From NCBI RefSeq assembly GCF_008085905.1, contig NZ_VSFF01000010.1, forward strand, positions 434,001 through 498,000: 64,000 nt of DNA, given 5' to 3'. The translations under genes were made by a program, and so were the position numbers. Under the pieces are notes generated by a model that was not told the DNA's origin, made no database searches, and saw nothing but the letters and a program-made list of their open reading frames with translations. Positions 24,526-32,779 of this stretch are shown here, in pieces. Source of the DNA: Actinomadura syzygii (GTDB taxonomy: Bacteria > Actinomycetota > Actinomycetes > Streptosporangiales > Streptosporangiaceae). Position 1 is the stretch's first letter, and each line of letters begins with the position of its first letter.

Positions 24526-25245
24526 ATGGACAACTCTAGCGGAGTCGGCGTACTGGACAAAGCCGTTCTCGTGCTGAACGCGCTGGAAGCCGGGCCCGCG
24601 TCGCTCGCGCAGCTCGTCCAGACGACCGGGCTGGCCCGTCCGACCGCCCACCGGCTGGCCGTCGCGCTGGAGCACCACCGGCTCGTCCACCGGGACACCC
24701 AAGGCCGGTTCATCCTCGGCCCCCGGCTCGCCGAGCTCGCCGTCGCCGCCGGGGAGGACCGGCTGCTCGCCATCGCCCAGCCCGTCCTCGCCCAGCTCCG
24801 CGACGCCACCGGGGAGAGCGCCTCGCTGTTCCGCCGGCAGGGGGACGTCCGGGTCTGCGTCGCCGCGGCGGAGCGCACCAGCGGGCTGCGCGACACGATC
24901 CCGGTCGGCGCGGCCCTGCCGATGACCGCCGGGTCCGCCGCGCAGATCCTGCTCGCCTGGGAGGAGCCCGACCGGCTGCACCGGGGGCTGCGCGGCGCGA
25001 AGTTCGAGGCGGCGACGCTCGCGTCCGTCCGCCGCCGGGGGTGGGCGCAGAGCGTCGGCGAGCGCGAGCAGGGCGTCGGGTCGGTGTCCGCCCCGATCCG
25101 CGGCGCGGGCGGCCGGGTGGTCGCCGCCGTCTCGGTGTCCGGGCCGCTCGAACGGCTGACCCGCTCGCCCGGCCGGCTGCACGCCGCGCCCGTCGCGGCC
25201 GCCGCCGAGCGGATCTCCGAGGGGATGCGCCGCACCTCCTCCTGA
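24526..25245 (+). CDS. ndgR: IclR family regulator of leucine genes, NdgR
   Basis: The 239-residue protein has an N-terminal winged helix (VLDKAVLVLNALE, LVQTTGLARPTAHRLAVALE) and a C-terminal IclR effector domain (ESASLFRRQGDVRVCVAAAE). NdgR/AreB proteins of streptomycetes bind the leuC-ndgR gap and control leucine and other amino-acid genes in response to amino acids. Divergence from leuCD identifies it well. Its likely operator lies just before its own start, indicating autoregulation. Confidence 0.93.
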   Translation: MDNSSGVGVLDKAVLVLNALEAGPASLAQLVQTTGLARPTAHRLAVALEHHRLVHRDTQGRFILGPRLAELAVAAGEDRLLAIAQPVLAQLRDATGESASLFRRQGDVRVCVAAAERTSGLRDTIPVGAALPMTAGSAAQILLAWEEPDRLHRGLRGAKFEAATLASVRRRGWAQSVGEREQGVGSVSAPIRGAGGRVVAAVSVSGPLERLTRSPGRLHAAPVAAAAERISEGMRRTSS

Positions 25246-25313
25246 CGGCCGGTCGCGAATTCCCCCGGTTGCCGACGTTCCACGCAAGTCGGACGCCCGA
25301 GCGAAAGCCCAGG

Positions 25314-25336
25314 TATCGGCACAGCAGGTGCCGATA
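25314..25336. promoter_or_regulatory. Perfect dyad upstream of the MerR-family gene
   Basis: TATCGGCAC (25314-25322) and GTGCCGATA (25328-25336) form a perfect 9-bp inverted repeat with a 5-bp spacer, 30 bp before the GTG of the MerR-type gene. MerR proteins bind such dyads within their own promoters, so this is the probable autoregulatory operator. Confidence 0.7.
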
Positions 25337-25366
25337 GCGTTGACCTCCGGCAAAGGGGGTGCGGCG

Positions 25367-25996
25367 GTGCAGATCTCCGAGCTCAGCGATCGGAGCGGCC
25401 TCACGGTGCAGACGATCAAGTTCTACATCCGGGAGGGCCTCCTCCCGAAGGGCTCGGCGGTGAGCGCGACGCGGTCCGAGTACGACCGCCGGCATCTGGA
25501 GCGGCTGCGGCTGATCAGCGCGCTGCGCGACGTCGGCGAGCTGCCGGTGTCGGCGATCCAGCAGATCATCGCCGCCATCGAGGACGACGGGACCAGCCTG
25601 CACGAGCTGTTCGCCATCACCCAGCACGCGATCGGCCCGCACGTCGCCGCCCCGCACGACCCGCACTGGCGCGCCGCCCGCGAGGACGTGGACGCCCTCG
25701 TCCGCGAGCTCGGCTGGCACGTCGGCGAGCGCGCCCCGGCCCGCGACCTGCTCGCGCACACCTTCGTCGCGCTGCGCCGGCTCGGCTTCCCGATCACGCT
25801 GCGCGACCTGCGCCCGTACGTGAACGCCGCGAGCGAGGTCGCCGAGCACGAGATCGGCCGGGTCGCGGACGGGACGCCCCGCGCCCGCGCCGTCCATTCC
25901 CTGCTGGTGTCGACCGTCCTCTACGAGCAGGTGCTGACGGCATTGCACAGGCTCGCCCAGGAAGACGCCTCCGCGCGGCGTTTCGGTCCGGCCTGA
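25367..25996 (+). CDS. MerR family transcriptional regulator
   Basis: The 209-residue protein begins MQISELSDRSGLTVQTIKFY, followed by REGLLPKG, a typical MerR winged helix. A second helix pair follows (YDRRHLERLRLISALRDVGE), then a C-terminal region of about 120 residues that resembles no metal-binding MerR tail and has no Cys cluster. It likely senses a small organic ligand or stress. The GTG at 25367 follows AAGGGGG at good spacing, which excludes longer starts that would overlap the operator. The DUF202 pair is next downstream, with its own promoter. Confidence 0.88.
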   Translation: MQISELSDRSGLTVQTIKFYIREGLLPKGSAVSATRSEYDRRHLERLRLISALRDVGELPVSAIQQIIAAIEDDGTSLHELFAITQHAIGPHVAAPHDPHWRAAREDVDALVRELGWHVGERAPARDLLAHTFVALRRLGFPITLRDLRPYVNAASEVAEHEIGRVADGTPRARAVHSLLVSTVLYEQVLTALHRLAQEDASARRFGPA

Positions 25997-26057
25997 CCTG
26001 GGACGTCCCCCCAATTCCGGGATGATAGATCGGAATTGACCATTCATATCCCGGCAA

Positions 26058-26085
26058 TTGAGCATTTGCGGTGACCGCCTAATAT
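26058..26085 (+). promoter_or_regulatory. Sigma-70-like promoter of the DUF202 pair
   Basis: TTGAGC at 26058-26063 and TAATAT at 26080-26085 are spaced by 16 bp in a locally AT-rich patch. Transcription would start near 26092, giving a leader of about 45 nt to the ATG at 26137 and ruling out an earlier in-frame ATG at 26089. Confidence 0.6.
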
Positions 26086-26136
26086 TGAATGCATGAGACA
26101 GCATTCGACCACGCCGCCGAGATTCCGCAGAGTGAT

Positions 26137-26532
26137 ATGCCGGTGACCGCCGCGCAGCGTCCGGAGACCTCCGGCGACCGGTGGACCGACCGCCTGCTCG
26201 CCGAGGGCGAGGACCCGGACCCCCGCTTCTCGCTCGCCAACGAGCGCACTTTTCTGGCCTGGATCCGGACCGCGCTCGCGCTGATCGCGGGCGGGATCGG
26301 AATAGCGCTCGCCGAGAGCCTGATCGAGACGCCGCTGCGGGCGGTCCTCGCGGTCGGCTTCAGCACGGCCGGGGCGCTGGTCGCGGTGCTCGCGTTCCGC
26401 CGCTGGCTGCGCACCGAGCGGGCGCTGCGCCGCGCCGAGACGCTGCCGCTGCCCGTGCTCGCCCCCGTGATGGCCTACGGGGTGGCGGGCACGGCGCTCG
26501 CCCTGCTGATCGCCGTCCTGCTGACCCGATGA
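26137..26532 (+). CDS. DUF202 (YidH-like) membrane protein
   Basis: The 131-residue protein has the DUF202 signature FSLANERTFLAWIRTALALI and three transmembrane helices (about 45-65, 72-92 and 108-130). Function of the family is unknown. The ATG at 26137 is preferred to 26089 because a good promoter lies immediately upstream of the latter. Its TGA overlaps the ATG of a second DUF202 gene (ATGA), so the two are coupled and probably form a heteromeric pair. Confidence 0.82.
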   Translation: MPVTAAQRPETSGDRWTDRLLAEGEDPDPRFSLANERTFLAWIRTALALIAGGIGIALAESLIETPLRAVLAVGFSTAGALVAVLAFRRWLRTERALRRAETLPLPVLAPVMAYGVAGTALALLIAVLLTR

Positions 26533-26837
26533 AGGTCGGCGACCCGGGCGCGCAGCCGGAGCGGACCGCGCTGGCCTGGTCCCGCACGACGCTGGCGCTG
26601 ATCGTCGCCGGTTTCCTGTGCGTGCGGCTCGCGCCGACGTCGGCGGGCGCGGCCGCGGCGGGCGCCGTCGTCTGCGGCGGCGCGGCCCTGCAGATCCGGC
26701 GCGCCAGGGCGAAGCTGCACGCCCGTCGGCACGGCGTCTCGGCGGGCGAGGGCGCGGCCGACCCCGGGTCGGTGCTGTTCGCGACCGGGCTGACGGTGCT
26801 GCTCGGGGTCGTCGCGGTGCTTCTCGCGCTGCACTGA
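26529..26837 (+). CDS. Second DUF202 membrane protein
   Basis: The 102-residue product starts MKVGDPGAQPERTALAWSRT, the shorter DUF202 variant, with three predicted transmembrane helices and a basic loop (RRARAKLHARRH). It overlaps the upstream DUF202 gene by four bases. Such tandem DUF202 pairs are common in actinomycetes. The stop codon lies inside a 14-bp tandem duplication. Confidence 0.82.
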   Translation: MKVGDPGAQPERTALAWSRTTLALIVAGFLCVRLAPTSAGAAAAGAVVCGGAALQIRRARAKLHARRHGVSAGEGAADPGSVLFATGLTVLLGVVAVLLALH

Positions 26838-26860
26838 GGCATGTGGACTGAGGTATGCGT
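26833..26860. repeat. 14-bp tandem duplication covering the second DUF202 stop codon
   Basis: ACTGAGGCATGTGG (26833-26846) is followed by ACTGAGGTATGCGT (26847-26860), 11 of 14 bases identical. The first copy contains the TGA stop. Confidence 0.6.
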
Positions 26861-26930
26861 CGTGCGCATGCCTGCCGTGCGGAGTCTTCGCTGGTGACAT
26901 GGCCGCTGGACGCATAGCGTCGGTCGCGCC

Positions 26931-28163
26931 ATGACACGAATCGCCTTTCTCGGACTCGGGCGCATGGGCGCCCCCATGGCCGGACGGCTCCTCGCCGCCG
27001 GTCACGACCTGTCTGTCTGGAACCGCACGCCCGCGAGGGCCGCGCCGCTCTCGGGGGCCGGCGCCGCCGTCCACGGGACGCCGCGCGCCGCCGCCGCCGG
27101 ACGCGACGTGGTGATCACGATGCTCACCGACGCCGCCGCCGTCGAGGACGTGCTCTTCGGCCCGGAAGGCGCGGCCGGGGCGCTGGCGCCCGGCGCGGTG
27201 GTCGTCGACATGTCGACGATCGGGCCGGACGCCGTCGCGCGCGTCCGCTCCCGGCTGCCGGACGGGGTCGGCCTCGTCGACGCGCCCGTGTCGGGGAGCG
27301 TCCCGCAGGCGGAGACCGGCGAGCTGGCGATCCTCGCGGGCGGGCTGGACGCCGACCTCGCCCGCTGCGCCGCCGCGCTGGAGCCGCTCGGCCGCGTCCG
27401 GCACGTCGGCCCGCCGGGCGCGGGCGCGGCGCTGAAGCTGGTGGTGAACGGCGTCCTCGTCGGGAACTTCGCCGTGCTCGGCGAGGTCCTCGCCGCCGCC
27501 GACCGGCGCGGCGTCGACACCGGCGCGGCGCTGGACGCGCTCGCCCGGATCAGCCCGCAGGCGGCGCGGCTGCGCGACGCGGTCCCGGGCGCCCCGCCCC
27601 GCTTCACGGTCGCCCTCGCGGCCAAGGACCTCACCCTCGCCCTGGACGGCGCCGACCTGGGCGGTGTGCTGCCCGCCGTCAGGGACCGGGTGGACGCCGC
27701 GCTCGCCGCCGGGCTCGGCGGCCACGACCTCACCGCACTCCCCGACCACGTCAGGAGGACCGCGCCGATGCGCGTCACGTTCGACAACCCCGCGACCGTC
27801 CCCGCTCCGCCGAACCCCGCTTACTCGCACACCGCCCACGTGACGCCGGGCTCGATGCTCTACGTGTCGGGGCAGATCGCCCTGGACGAGAGCGGCAAGG
27901 TCGACGCGCCGGGCGACATGACCCGCCAATCCGAGGTGGTCATGTCGCTGCTGGAGCGGATCCTCGCCGCGCACGGCGCGGGCTTCGCCGACGTCGTCAA
28001 CATCCGGACGTTCGTCACCGACATGGACCGGCTCGCCGAGTACGGGGCCGTCCGCGCCCGGTGCTTCACCGGCCCGCCGCCGACGAGCACGACCGTCGAG
28101 GTGTCGCGCCTGTTCCACCCGGACGCGCTGCTGGAGGTGGAGATCGTCGCCGCCCTCCCCTAG
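26931..28163 (+). CDS. Fusion of 3-hydroxyisobutyrate-dehydrogenase-like enzyme and RidA domain
   Basis: The 410-residue protein has two complete domains. Residues 1-275 are a beta-hydroxyacid dehydrogenase (FLGLGRMGAPMAGRLLAAGH, VDAPVSGSVPQAETGEL, KLVVNGVLVGN). Residues 280-410 are a RidA/YjgF enamine/imine deaminase (YVSGQIALDESGKVD, VVNIRTFVTDMD, RLFHPDALLEVEIVA). RidA hydrolyses reactive imines made by PLP enzymes; pairing it with an imine or semialdehyde reductase suggests handling of one reactive intermediate. A perfect AGGAGG and an in-frame ATG lie exactly at the domain junction, so a free RidA could also be made. Confidence 0.85.
   Translation: MTRIAFLGLGRMGAPMAGRLLAAGHDLSVWNRTPARAAPLSGAGAAVHGTPRAAAAGRDVVITMLTDAAAVEDVLFGPEGAAGALAPGAVVVDMSTIGPDAVARVRSRLPDGVGLVDAPVSGSVPQAETGELAILAGGLDADLARCAAALEPLGRVRHVGPPGAGAALKLVVNGVLVGNFAVLGEVLAAADRRGVDTGAALDALARISPQAARLRDAVPGAPPRFTVALAAKDLTLALDGADLGGVLPAVRDRVDAALAAGLGGHDLTALPDHVRRTAPMRVTFDNPATVPAPPNPAYSHTAHVTPGSMLYVSGQIALDESGKVDAPGDMTRQSEVVMSLLERILAAHGAGFADVVNIRTFVTDMDRLAEYGAVRARCFTGPPPTSTTVEVSRLFHPDALLEVEIVAALP
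27753..27770 (+). promoter_or_regulatory. Internal ribosome binding site and in-frame ATG at the RidA junction
   Basis: AGGAGG at 27753-27758 is followed 9 bases later by ATG at 27768-27770, in frame with the fusion gene. RidA homology begins at this Met (MRVTFDNPATVPAP). It looks like a former second-gene start retained after loss of the intervening stop codon. Confidence 0.65.
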
Positions 28164-28179
28164 CGGCCCTCCCTAGCGG
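28153..28179. repeat. 13/14-bp duplication giving both convergent genes their stop codon
   Basis: CCCTCCCCTAGCGG (28153-28166) is repeated as CCCTCCCTAGCGG (28167-28179). CTAG reads TAG on both strands: the left copy stops the plus-strand fusion gene (28161-28163) and the right copy stops the minus-strand LysR gene (28173-28175). Confidence 0.75.
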
Positions 28180-29087
28180 CCCAGGTCTTCGGCCACGTCG
28201 CGGAGGACGGCGAGGAACGCGGTGACGGGCGGCGACCTGCGGGCGTGCCGCCCGATCGCCGCGTACACGGTGCGGCGGGCGGGCGCGGCGGACGCGAGCG
28301 GACGCAGCGCGACGTCGTCCCTGGACATCGCGGCGGCCGCGAGCGCGGGCACCAGCGTCACCCCGAACCCCGCCGCGACCAGGCCCAGCTTGGACACCCA
28401 CTCGGCGACCCGCAGCGGCGTCTGCGGGACGAACCCGGCCGCCTCGCAGCGGGCGCGGAGCGCGGCGACCGCGTCGGGCTGGTCGGCGACGATCCACGGC
28501 TCGTCGGCCAGCTCGCGGAGCGGAACGCGGTCGCGCCCGGCGAGCCGGTGCCCGCTCGGCAGCGCGACGAGCAGCGCGTCGTCCAGCAGCTCGACGAGGT
28601 CCCCGGCGGGGATCGACGGCAGCGTGTGCGTGCTGACGACGGCGAGGTCGAGGTCGCCCGCCTCCAACATCGGCAGCAGGCGCTCGGTCGTCCCCTCCCG
28701 CAGCAGCGGCCGGACGCCCGGGTGCCGCTCCCGGAACCGGGCGAGGGCGCGCGGCACCAGCGCGGCGTTGGCGGTGGGAAACGCGCCGAGCCGCAGCGTG
28801 CCGGTGTCGAGGCGGCGCAGCCCCTCCAGCGCGCGGGCGGTGTCGGCGAGCCGGTCGAGCAGGCCGCGCGCGTGCGGGAGGAGGTGCTCCCCGGCCGGGG
28901 TCGGGCGGACGCCGCGGGCGCCGCGCGCGAACAGCTCCACGCCGCACACGTCCTCCAGCGCCGCGATCTGCCGGGAGACGGCCGACTGGGTGTAGCCGCC
29001 GGCGGCCGCGGCGGCGGTGAACGAGCCGAGGTCGGCGACGGCGACGAACGTCCGCAGCAGGACGGGGTCGAGGGCCTCTGCGCGCAT
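28173..29087 (-). CDS. LysR family transcriptional regulator
   Basis: The 304-residue protein has an N-terminal LysR winged helix (LRTFVAVADLGSFTAAAAAG, then YTQSAVSRQIAALE) and a periplasmic-binding-like effector domain (GTLRLGAFPTANAALVPRAL). The ATG at 29087 places the helix-turn-helix about 10 residues in, as usual. It is convergent with the dehydrogenase-RidA gene and divergent from the SAM adenosyltransferase gene with a 60-bp gap, which LysR proteins often control. The effector is unknown. Confidence 0.92.
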   Translation of the reverse strand: MRAEALDPVLLRTFVAVADLGSFTAAAAAGGYTQSAVSRQIAALEDVCGVELFARGARGVRPTPAGEHLLPHARGLLDRLADTARALEGLRRLDTGTLRLGAFPTANAALVPRALARFRERHPGVRPLLREGTTERLLPMLEAGDLDLAVVSTHTLPSIPAGDLVELLDDALLVALPSGHRLAGRDRVPLRELADEPWIVADQPDAVAALRARCEAAGFVPQTPLRVAEWVSKLGLVAAGFGVTLVPALAAAAMSRDDVALRPLASAAPARRTVYAAIGRHARRSPPVTAFLAVLRDVAEDLGR

Positions 29088-29147
29088 CCCCGCAGGATAC
29101 GGCGGCCTGGCCGGAGTCCAGGACGCGCCGCCGGATAGGGTCGCCGC

Positions 29148-29966
29148 ATGCCCGACCGCCGCGCTTTCGTCAGCCTGGCCACCGACTTCGGCGCCGCTTA
29201 CACGGGGATCTGCGCGGGCGTCGTCCACCGGATCGCCCCGGCGGCGACCGTGCTGGTGCTGACCGACGAGATCACGCCGTTCGACGTCCGGGAGGGCGCG
29301 ATGCTGCTGCGGCAGGCGCTCCCGTACCTGCCGGTCGGCGTGCACACCGGGATCGTCGACCCGGGCGTCGGCACGCCGCGCCGCCCGGTCGCGATCGAGA
29401 CGGGGCGCGGGGACGTGCTGGTCGGCCCCGACAACGGCCTGCTGGTCCCGGCGGCGGAGGCGCTCGGCGGGATCGTGCGGGCGCACGTCCTTGCGGAACC
29501 GGCGTACCGGCTGCCGGAGGTGTCCGCGTCCTTCCACGGGCGGGACGTCTTCGCCCCCGCGGCCGCGCACCTCGCCACCGGCGTGGACGTCGCCGCCCTC
29601 GGCGCGCCGGTCGAGCCGCTGCCGCTGGACGTCCCGCCTCCGTCGGTGCGGGACGGCGAGTTGGCGGCGCCCGTCCTGTACACCGACCGCTACGGCAGCC
29701 TCGTCCTCGGCGCGGGGCCGGACCACCTCGCCGCCGCGTTCGGCCCCCTGCCGCACGGCGCCGTCCTTGCCCTGACCTGGACCGATCCGGACGGACGGGA
29801 GCACTCCGCCCGCGTCCCGTTCGTGGCGACGTTCGGCAGCGTCGCGATCGGCGAGCCGCTGGTGTGGGTGGACTCGTCCGGCTGGCTCGGCCTGGCCGTC
29901 AACCAGGGCTCGGCGGCGGGCGCCTTCCGCGTCGCCGGGACGCTGACCCTGCGTGTAGCAGACTGA
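29148..29966 (+). CDS. SAM hydroxide adenosyltransferase (DUF62 family)
   Basis: The 272-residue protein belongs to the family of fluorinase, chlorinase and SAM hydrolases. It has an N-terminal LATDFG motif, the SAM-binding VDPGVGTPRRPV and PDNGLLVPA segments, and the FHGRDVFAP stretch holding the Arg/His of the Asp-Arg-His water-activating triad. Non-halogenating members split SAM with water to adenosine and methionine. The residues fit the hydrolase group, not the halogenases. A Nudix gene follows 5 bp downstream. Confidence 0.88.
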   Translation: MPDRRAFVSLATDFGAAYTGICAGVVHRIAPAATVLVLTDEITPFDVREGAMLLRQALPYLPVGVHTGIVDPGVGTPRRPVAIETGRGDVLVGPDNGLLVPAAEALGGIVRAHVLAEPAYRLPEVSASFHGRDVFAPAAAHLATGVDVAALGAPVEPLPLDVPPPSVRDGELAAPVLYTDRYGSLVLGAGPDHLAAAFGPLPHGAVLALTWTDPDGREHSARVPFVATFGSVAIGEPLVWVDSSGWLGLAVNQGSAAGAFRVAGTLTLRVAD

Positions 29967-29971
29967 CCGCT

Positions 29972-30370
29972 ATGACCGATCTCGACGTGGTCGCCTGGGT
30001 CCAGGTGTCGGACGGCCGGATGCTCGCCGTCCGCTCCCGGGGCCGCGACCTCCTCTACCTCCCCGGCGGCAAGCGGGAGCGGGGCGAGGACGACTGGACG
30101 GCCCTGTCCCGCGAGGTCCGCGAGGAACTCGCCCTCGAACTGGACGAGGCGTCGTTCCGCGAGCTGGGCGTGGTCCGCGCCCCCGCGCACGACCAGCCCG
30201 ACTTCGAGCACGTGCGGATGGCCTGCTTCACGGCGTCCTACCAGGGCTCGATCGCCGCGGCGGGCGAGGTGGACGAGTACGTCTACGTCGCCCCCGCCGA
30301 ACGCCGCCTCCTGGCCCCCGCCGCCCAGGCGGCCCTGGACCTGGCGCACCGGAACGGCCTCCTCACCTGA
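29972..30370 (+). CDS. Nudix hydrolase
   Basis: The 132-residue protein carries a Nudix box, GGKRERGE followed by REVREELAL, with the glutamates that bind magnesium; the Gly before the last position is Ala. It would hydrolyse a nucleoside diphosphate linked to another group; the substrate is not predictable. The ATG at 29972 begins homology, right after the SAM adenosyltransferase stop, so the pair is an operon. Confidence 0.88.
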   Translation: MTDLDVVAWVQVSDGRMLAVRSRGRDLLYLPGGKRERGEDDWTALSREVREELALELDEASFRELGVVRAPAHDQPDFEHVRMACFTASYQGSIAAAGEVDEYVYVAPAERRLLAPAAQAALDLAHRNGLLT

Positions 30371-30526
30371 GCCTTCCTCCGTTTCAACGGTGAACCCGAC
30401 GCGCGAACCCTTGAAACGGACGACCGACTTGCCAGAAATGGCCGCATCCGGCACTGAATCGACGTTTGTGCAGGTTATCCGGCTATGATCCCCTCGACCG
30501 CGTCGCGTGAGAAGCCGGGGGATCCG

Positions 30527-31387
30527 ATGGCGGAGGTTGACCATTTCTCCTACGGGGTGCTGACGCCGGTCCTGGCCTATCTCATGTCCGTCATCGGCTC
30601 GCTGCTCGGGCTGCTGTGCACGGCACGCGCGCGGGTCTCGGCCGGACGCGCCCGCGCCGCGTGGCTGGCCCTCGCGGCGCTGGCGATCGGCTGGACCGGG
30701 ATCTGGGTGATGCACTTCATCGCCATGCTCGGCTTCAGCGTGGGAGGCGCCGAGATCCGCTACGACGTTCCGCGCACCATCCTGAGCTGCGTGATCGCCG
30801 TCGTGGTGGTGGCGGCCGGGCTGTTCCTCGTGGGCTTTCGCGAGGCCGGGCGCGGCGCCATCGTCACGGGCGGCGTCGTCATGGGGATCGGCGTGGCGAG
30901 CATGCACTACCTCGGCATGGCGGCGATGAACATGCCGGGCCACATCGGCTACCAGCCTGGACTCGTGGCGGCCTCGGTGGCGATCGCGGTGGTGGCGGCG
31001 TCGGCGGCGCTCCTGTTCGCGCTGCGCGTGCGGGGCGCGTGGGCGACCGCCGGGGCCGCGCTGATCATGGGCGTCGCGGTGACCGGCATGCACTACACGG
31101 GCATGGCGGCGATGCGCGTCACCATGCACCACGACATGGCGCCCCCGACCGGCGCGACCGCGACCGACTTCCTCGTGCCGCTCATCGGCGCGATCGGCGT
31201 CGTGTCGATCGTCCTGCTGGCGATCGTCGCGATGGCGCCGAGCGAGGACGAGATGCGCATCGAGGCCGAGTTGCGGGAACGCATCCAGGCGCGGCGGGAG
31301 ATCCGGCCGCCTTACCCGCCCTACCCGCCGATGCCGCCGACGGAACCGTCGCGGACCCGCTCCCCCGCCGAATGGTTCGACGGCTGA
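30527..31387 (+). CDS. MHYT domain integral membrane sensor protein
   Basis: The 286-residue protein has seven predicted transmembrane helices and three MHYT-type motifs: WVMHFIAML, ASMHYLGMAAM and TGMHYTGMAAM. The His and Met residues are thought to bind copper and sense oxygen, CO or NO. It has no output domain (no GGDEF, EAL or kinase), only a cytosolic charged tail ending in a Tyr/Pro-rich stretch (RPPYPPYPPMPP). The ATG at 30527 follows GGGGG at good spacing; an earlier ATG at 30485 overlaps a TATGAT box. It is convergent with nuoN. Confidence 0.88.
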   Translation: MAEVDHFSYGVLTPVLAYLMSVIGSLLGLLCTARARVSAGRARAAWLALAALAIGWTGIWVMHFIAMLGFSVGGAEIRYDVPRTILSCVIAVVVVAAGLFLVGFREAGRGAIVTGGVVMGIGVASMHYLGMAAMNMPGHIGYQPGLVAASVAIAVVAASAALLFALRVRGAWATAGAALIMGVAVTGMHYTGMAAMRVTMHHDMAPPTGATATDFLVPLIGAIGVVSIVLLAIVAMAPSEDEMRIEAELRERIQARREIRPPYPPYPPMPPTEPSRTRSPAEWFDG

Positions 31388-31402
31388 CCGCGAGGCCGTC
31401 CT

Positions 31403-32779
31403 TCACGCGGCGAGCGCGATCCCGCTGCCGACGCCGAGCACCAGCGAGACGGCGGCGGCCGCGACCGCGACCGCCAGCGGGGCCCGGGACGGCGGCGGGC
31501 GGCCGTCCGACCGTCCGAACAGCGGGACGATCCACCGCAGGTAGTAGAAGACGCTCGCGACCGTGTTGACGGCGGCGACGGCCGCGAGCCAGGCGTAGCC
31601 GCCCTCCAGCGCGGCGCCGAACATCAGCACCTTCCCGACGAAGACGGCGGTGGGCGGCGTCCCGACGAGGCCGAGCAGGCAGACGATCAGCGACAGCCCG
31701 GCCGCCGGGGACCTGCGCAGCAGCCCGGTGTACCCGGCGAGGTCGTCCCGGCCGCAGGCGAGGACGACGGCGAACGCGCCCACGTTCGTCACCGCGTACG
31801 CCGCGACGTAGAACAGCACGGCCGGACGGGCGAGGTCGGCGCGTCCCGCCATGGCGACGGGGACGAGCAGGTACCCCGCCTGGCTGACGGTCGAGTACGC
31901 GAGCAACCGCCGGACGTTGTCCTGCCCGAAGGCGGCGAGGTTCCCGAGCGTCATCGTGGCGGCGGCCACCACGGCGACGAGCGGCGCCCAGCCGCCGGGC
32001 GCCGTCTCCGCGCCGAACCGGAACAGCGCCGCGAACGCACCGATCTTCGGGACGGTGGTGACATAGGCCGCGATGGCGGGCGGCGCGCCCTCGGTCACGT
32101 CCGGGACCCAGAAGTGCCCGGGAACGGCGCCCGCCTTGAACAGCAGCCCGGCGAGCAGCGCGACGACACCGGCGGCCATCGCGGCGGGCGGGGCGTCGGC
32201 CAGCCCGGCGCGCAGCGTGTCGTAGGCGGTGCCGCGCCCGACCCCGTAGAGCAGCGTCACTCCGGCGAGCATCACGACGCCGAGGAACGCGCCCATCAGG
32301 TAGTACTTCAGCGCGGCCTCGGTGCCGGGCGCGTCCTTGCCGAACCCGGCGAGCGCGTACGCGGGGATGCTCGCCAGCAGGTACGCGCCGACGAGCACCA
32401 GCAGGTCGGACGTCGCGCCCAGCACCATCGCGCCGAGCGCCGACAGCAGGATCAGCGCGTAGTGCTCGCTCTCACGCGGGTGGTCGCGCACCTCCCCGGC
32501 GGCGAGCACGACGACGAGCAGCGTCGAGCCCAGGACGGCGATCCGCGTGACGTGGGTGACCGGGTCGACGGCGAACGACCCGAACGCCATCAGGTCGGGT
32601 CGCGACGCCGCGACCCCGGCGGCGGCCAGCCCGAACACGAGCCCGATGGCGCAGACCACGGCGACGCGCCACTGCTTCGTCCGAGGCAGGAACAGGCCGT
32701 TGACCAGGCCGAGCACGGCGGCGAGCAACACGCACAACTCGGGCGCGAGATCGGCCGGGTTCTCGTTCATGGCGGGCAT
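31403..32779 (-). CDS. nuoN: Complex-I-like antiporter subunit NuoN
   Basis: The 458-residue membrane protein has the proton-translocating subunit signature AALKYYLMGAF and GLLFKAGAVPGHFWVPDVTEG with the TM7 lysine. By eye, the TM5 glutamate needed for pumping in E. coli NuoN (in GIELISLPL) is absent: the aligned stretch GAYLLASIP has no acid. The start ATG shares one base with the nuoM stop (TGATG). It is the last gene of the nuo-like operon. Confidence 0.88.
   Translation of the reverse strand: MPAMNENPADLAPELCVLLAAVLGLVNGLFLPRTKQWRVAVVCAIGLVFGLAAAGVAASRPDLMAFGSFAVDPVTHVTRIAVLGSTLLVVVLAAGEVRDHPRESEHYALILLSALGAMVLGATSDLLVLVGAYLLASIPAYALAGFGKDAPGTEAALKYYLMGAFLGVVMLAGVTLLYGVGRGTAYDTLRAGLADAPPAAMAAGVVALLAGLLFKAGAVPGHFWVPDVTEGAPPAIAAYVTTVPKIGAFAALFRFGAETAPGGWAPLVAVVAAATMTLGNLAAFGQDNVRRLLAYSTVSQAGYLLVPVAMAGRADLARPAVLFYVAAYAVTNVGAFAVVLACGRDDLAGYTGLLRRSPAAGLSLIVCLLGLVGTPPTAVFVGKVLMFGAALEGGYAWLAAVAAVNTVASVFYYLRWIVPLFGRSDGRPPPSRAPLAVAVAAAAVSLVLGVGSGIALAA

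Noticed and set aside
30466..30489. Promoter pair TTGTGC and TATGAT before the MHYT gene
   Set aside because: The spacing is only 12 bp, too short for a sigma-70-type promoter; TATGAT alone is weak evidence.
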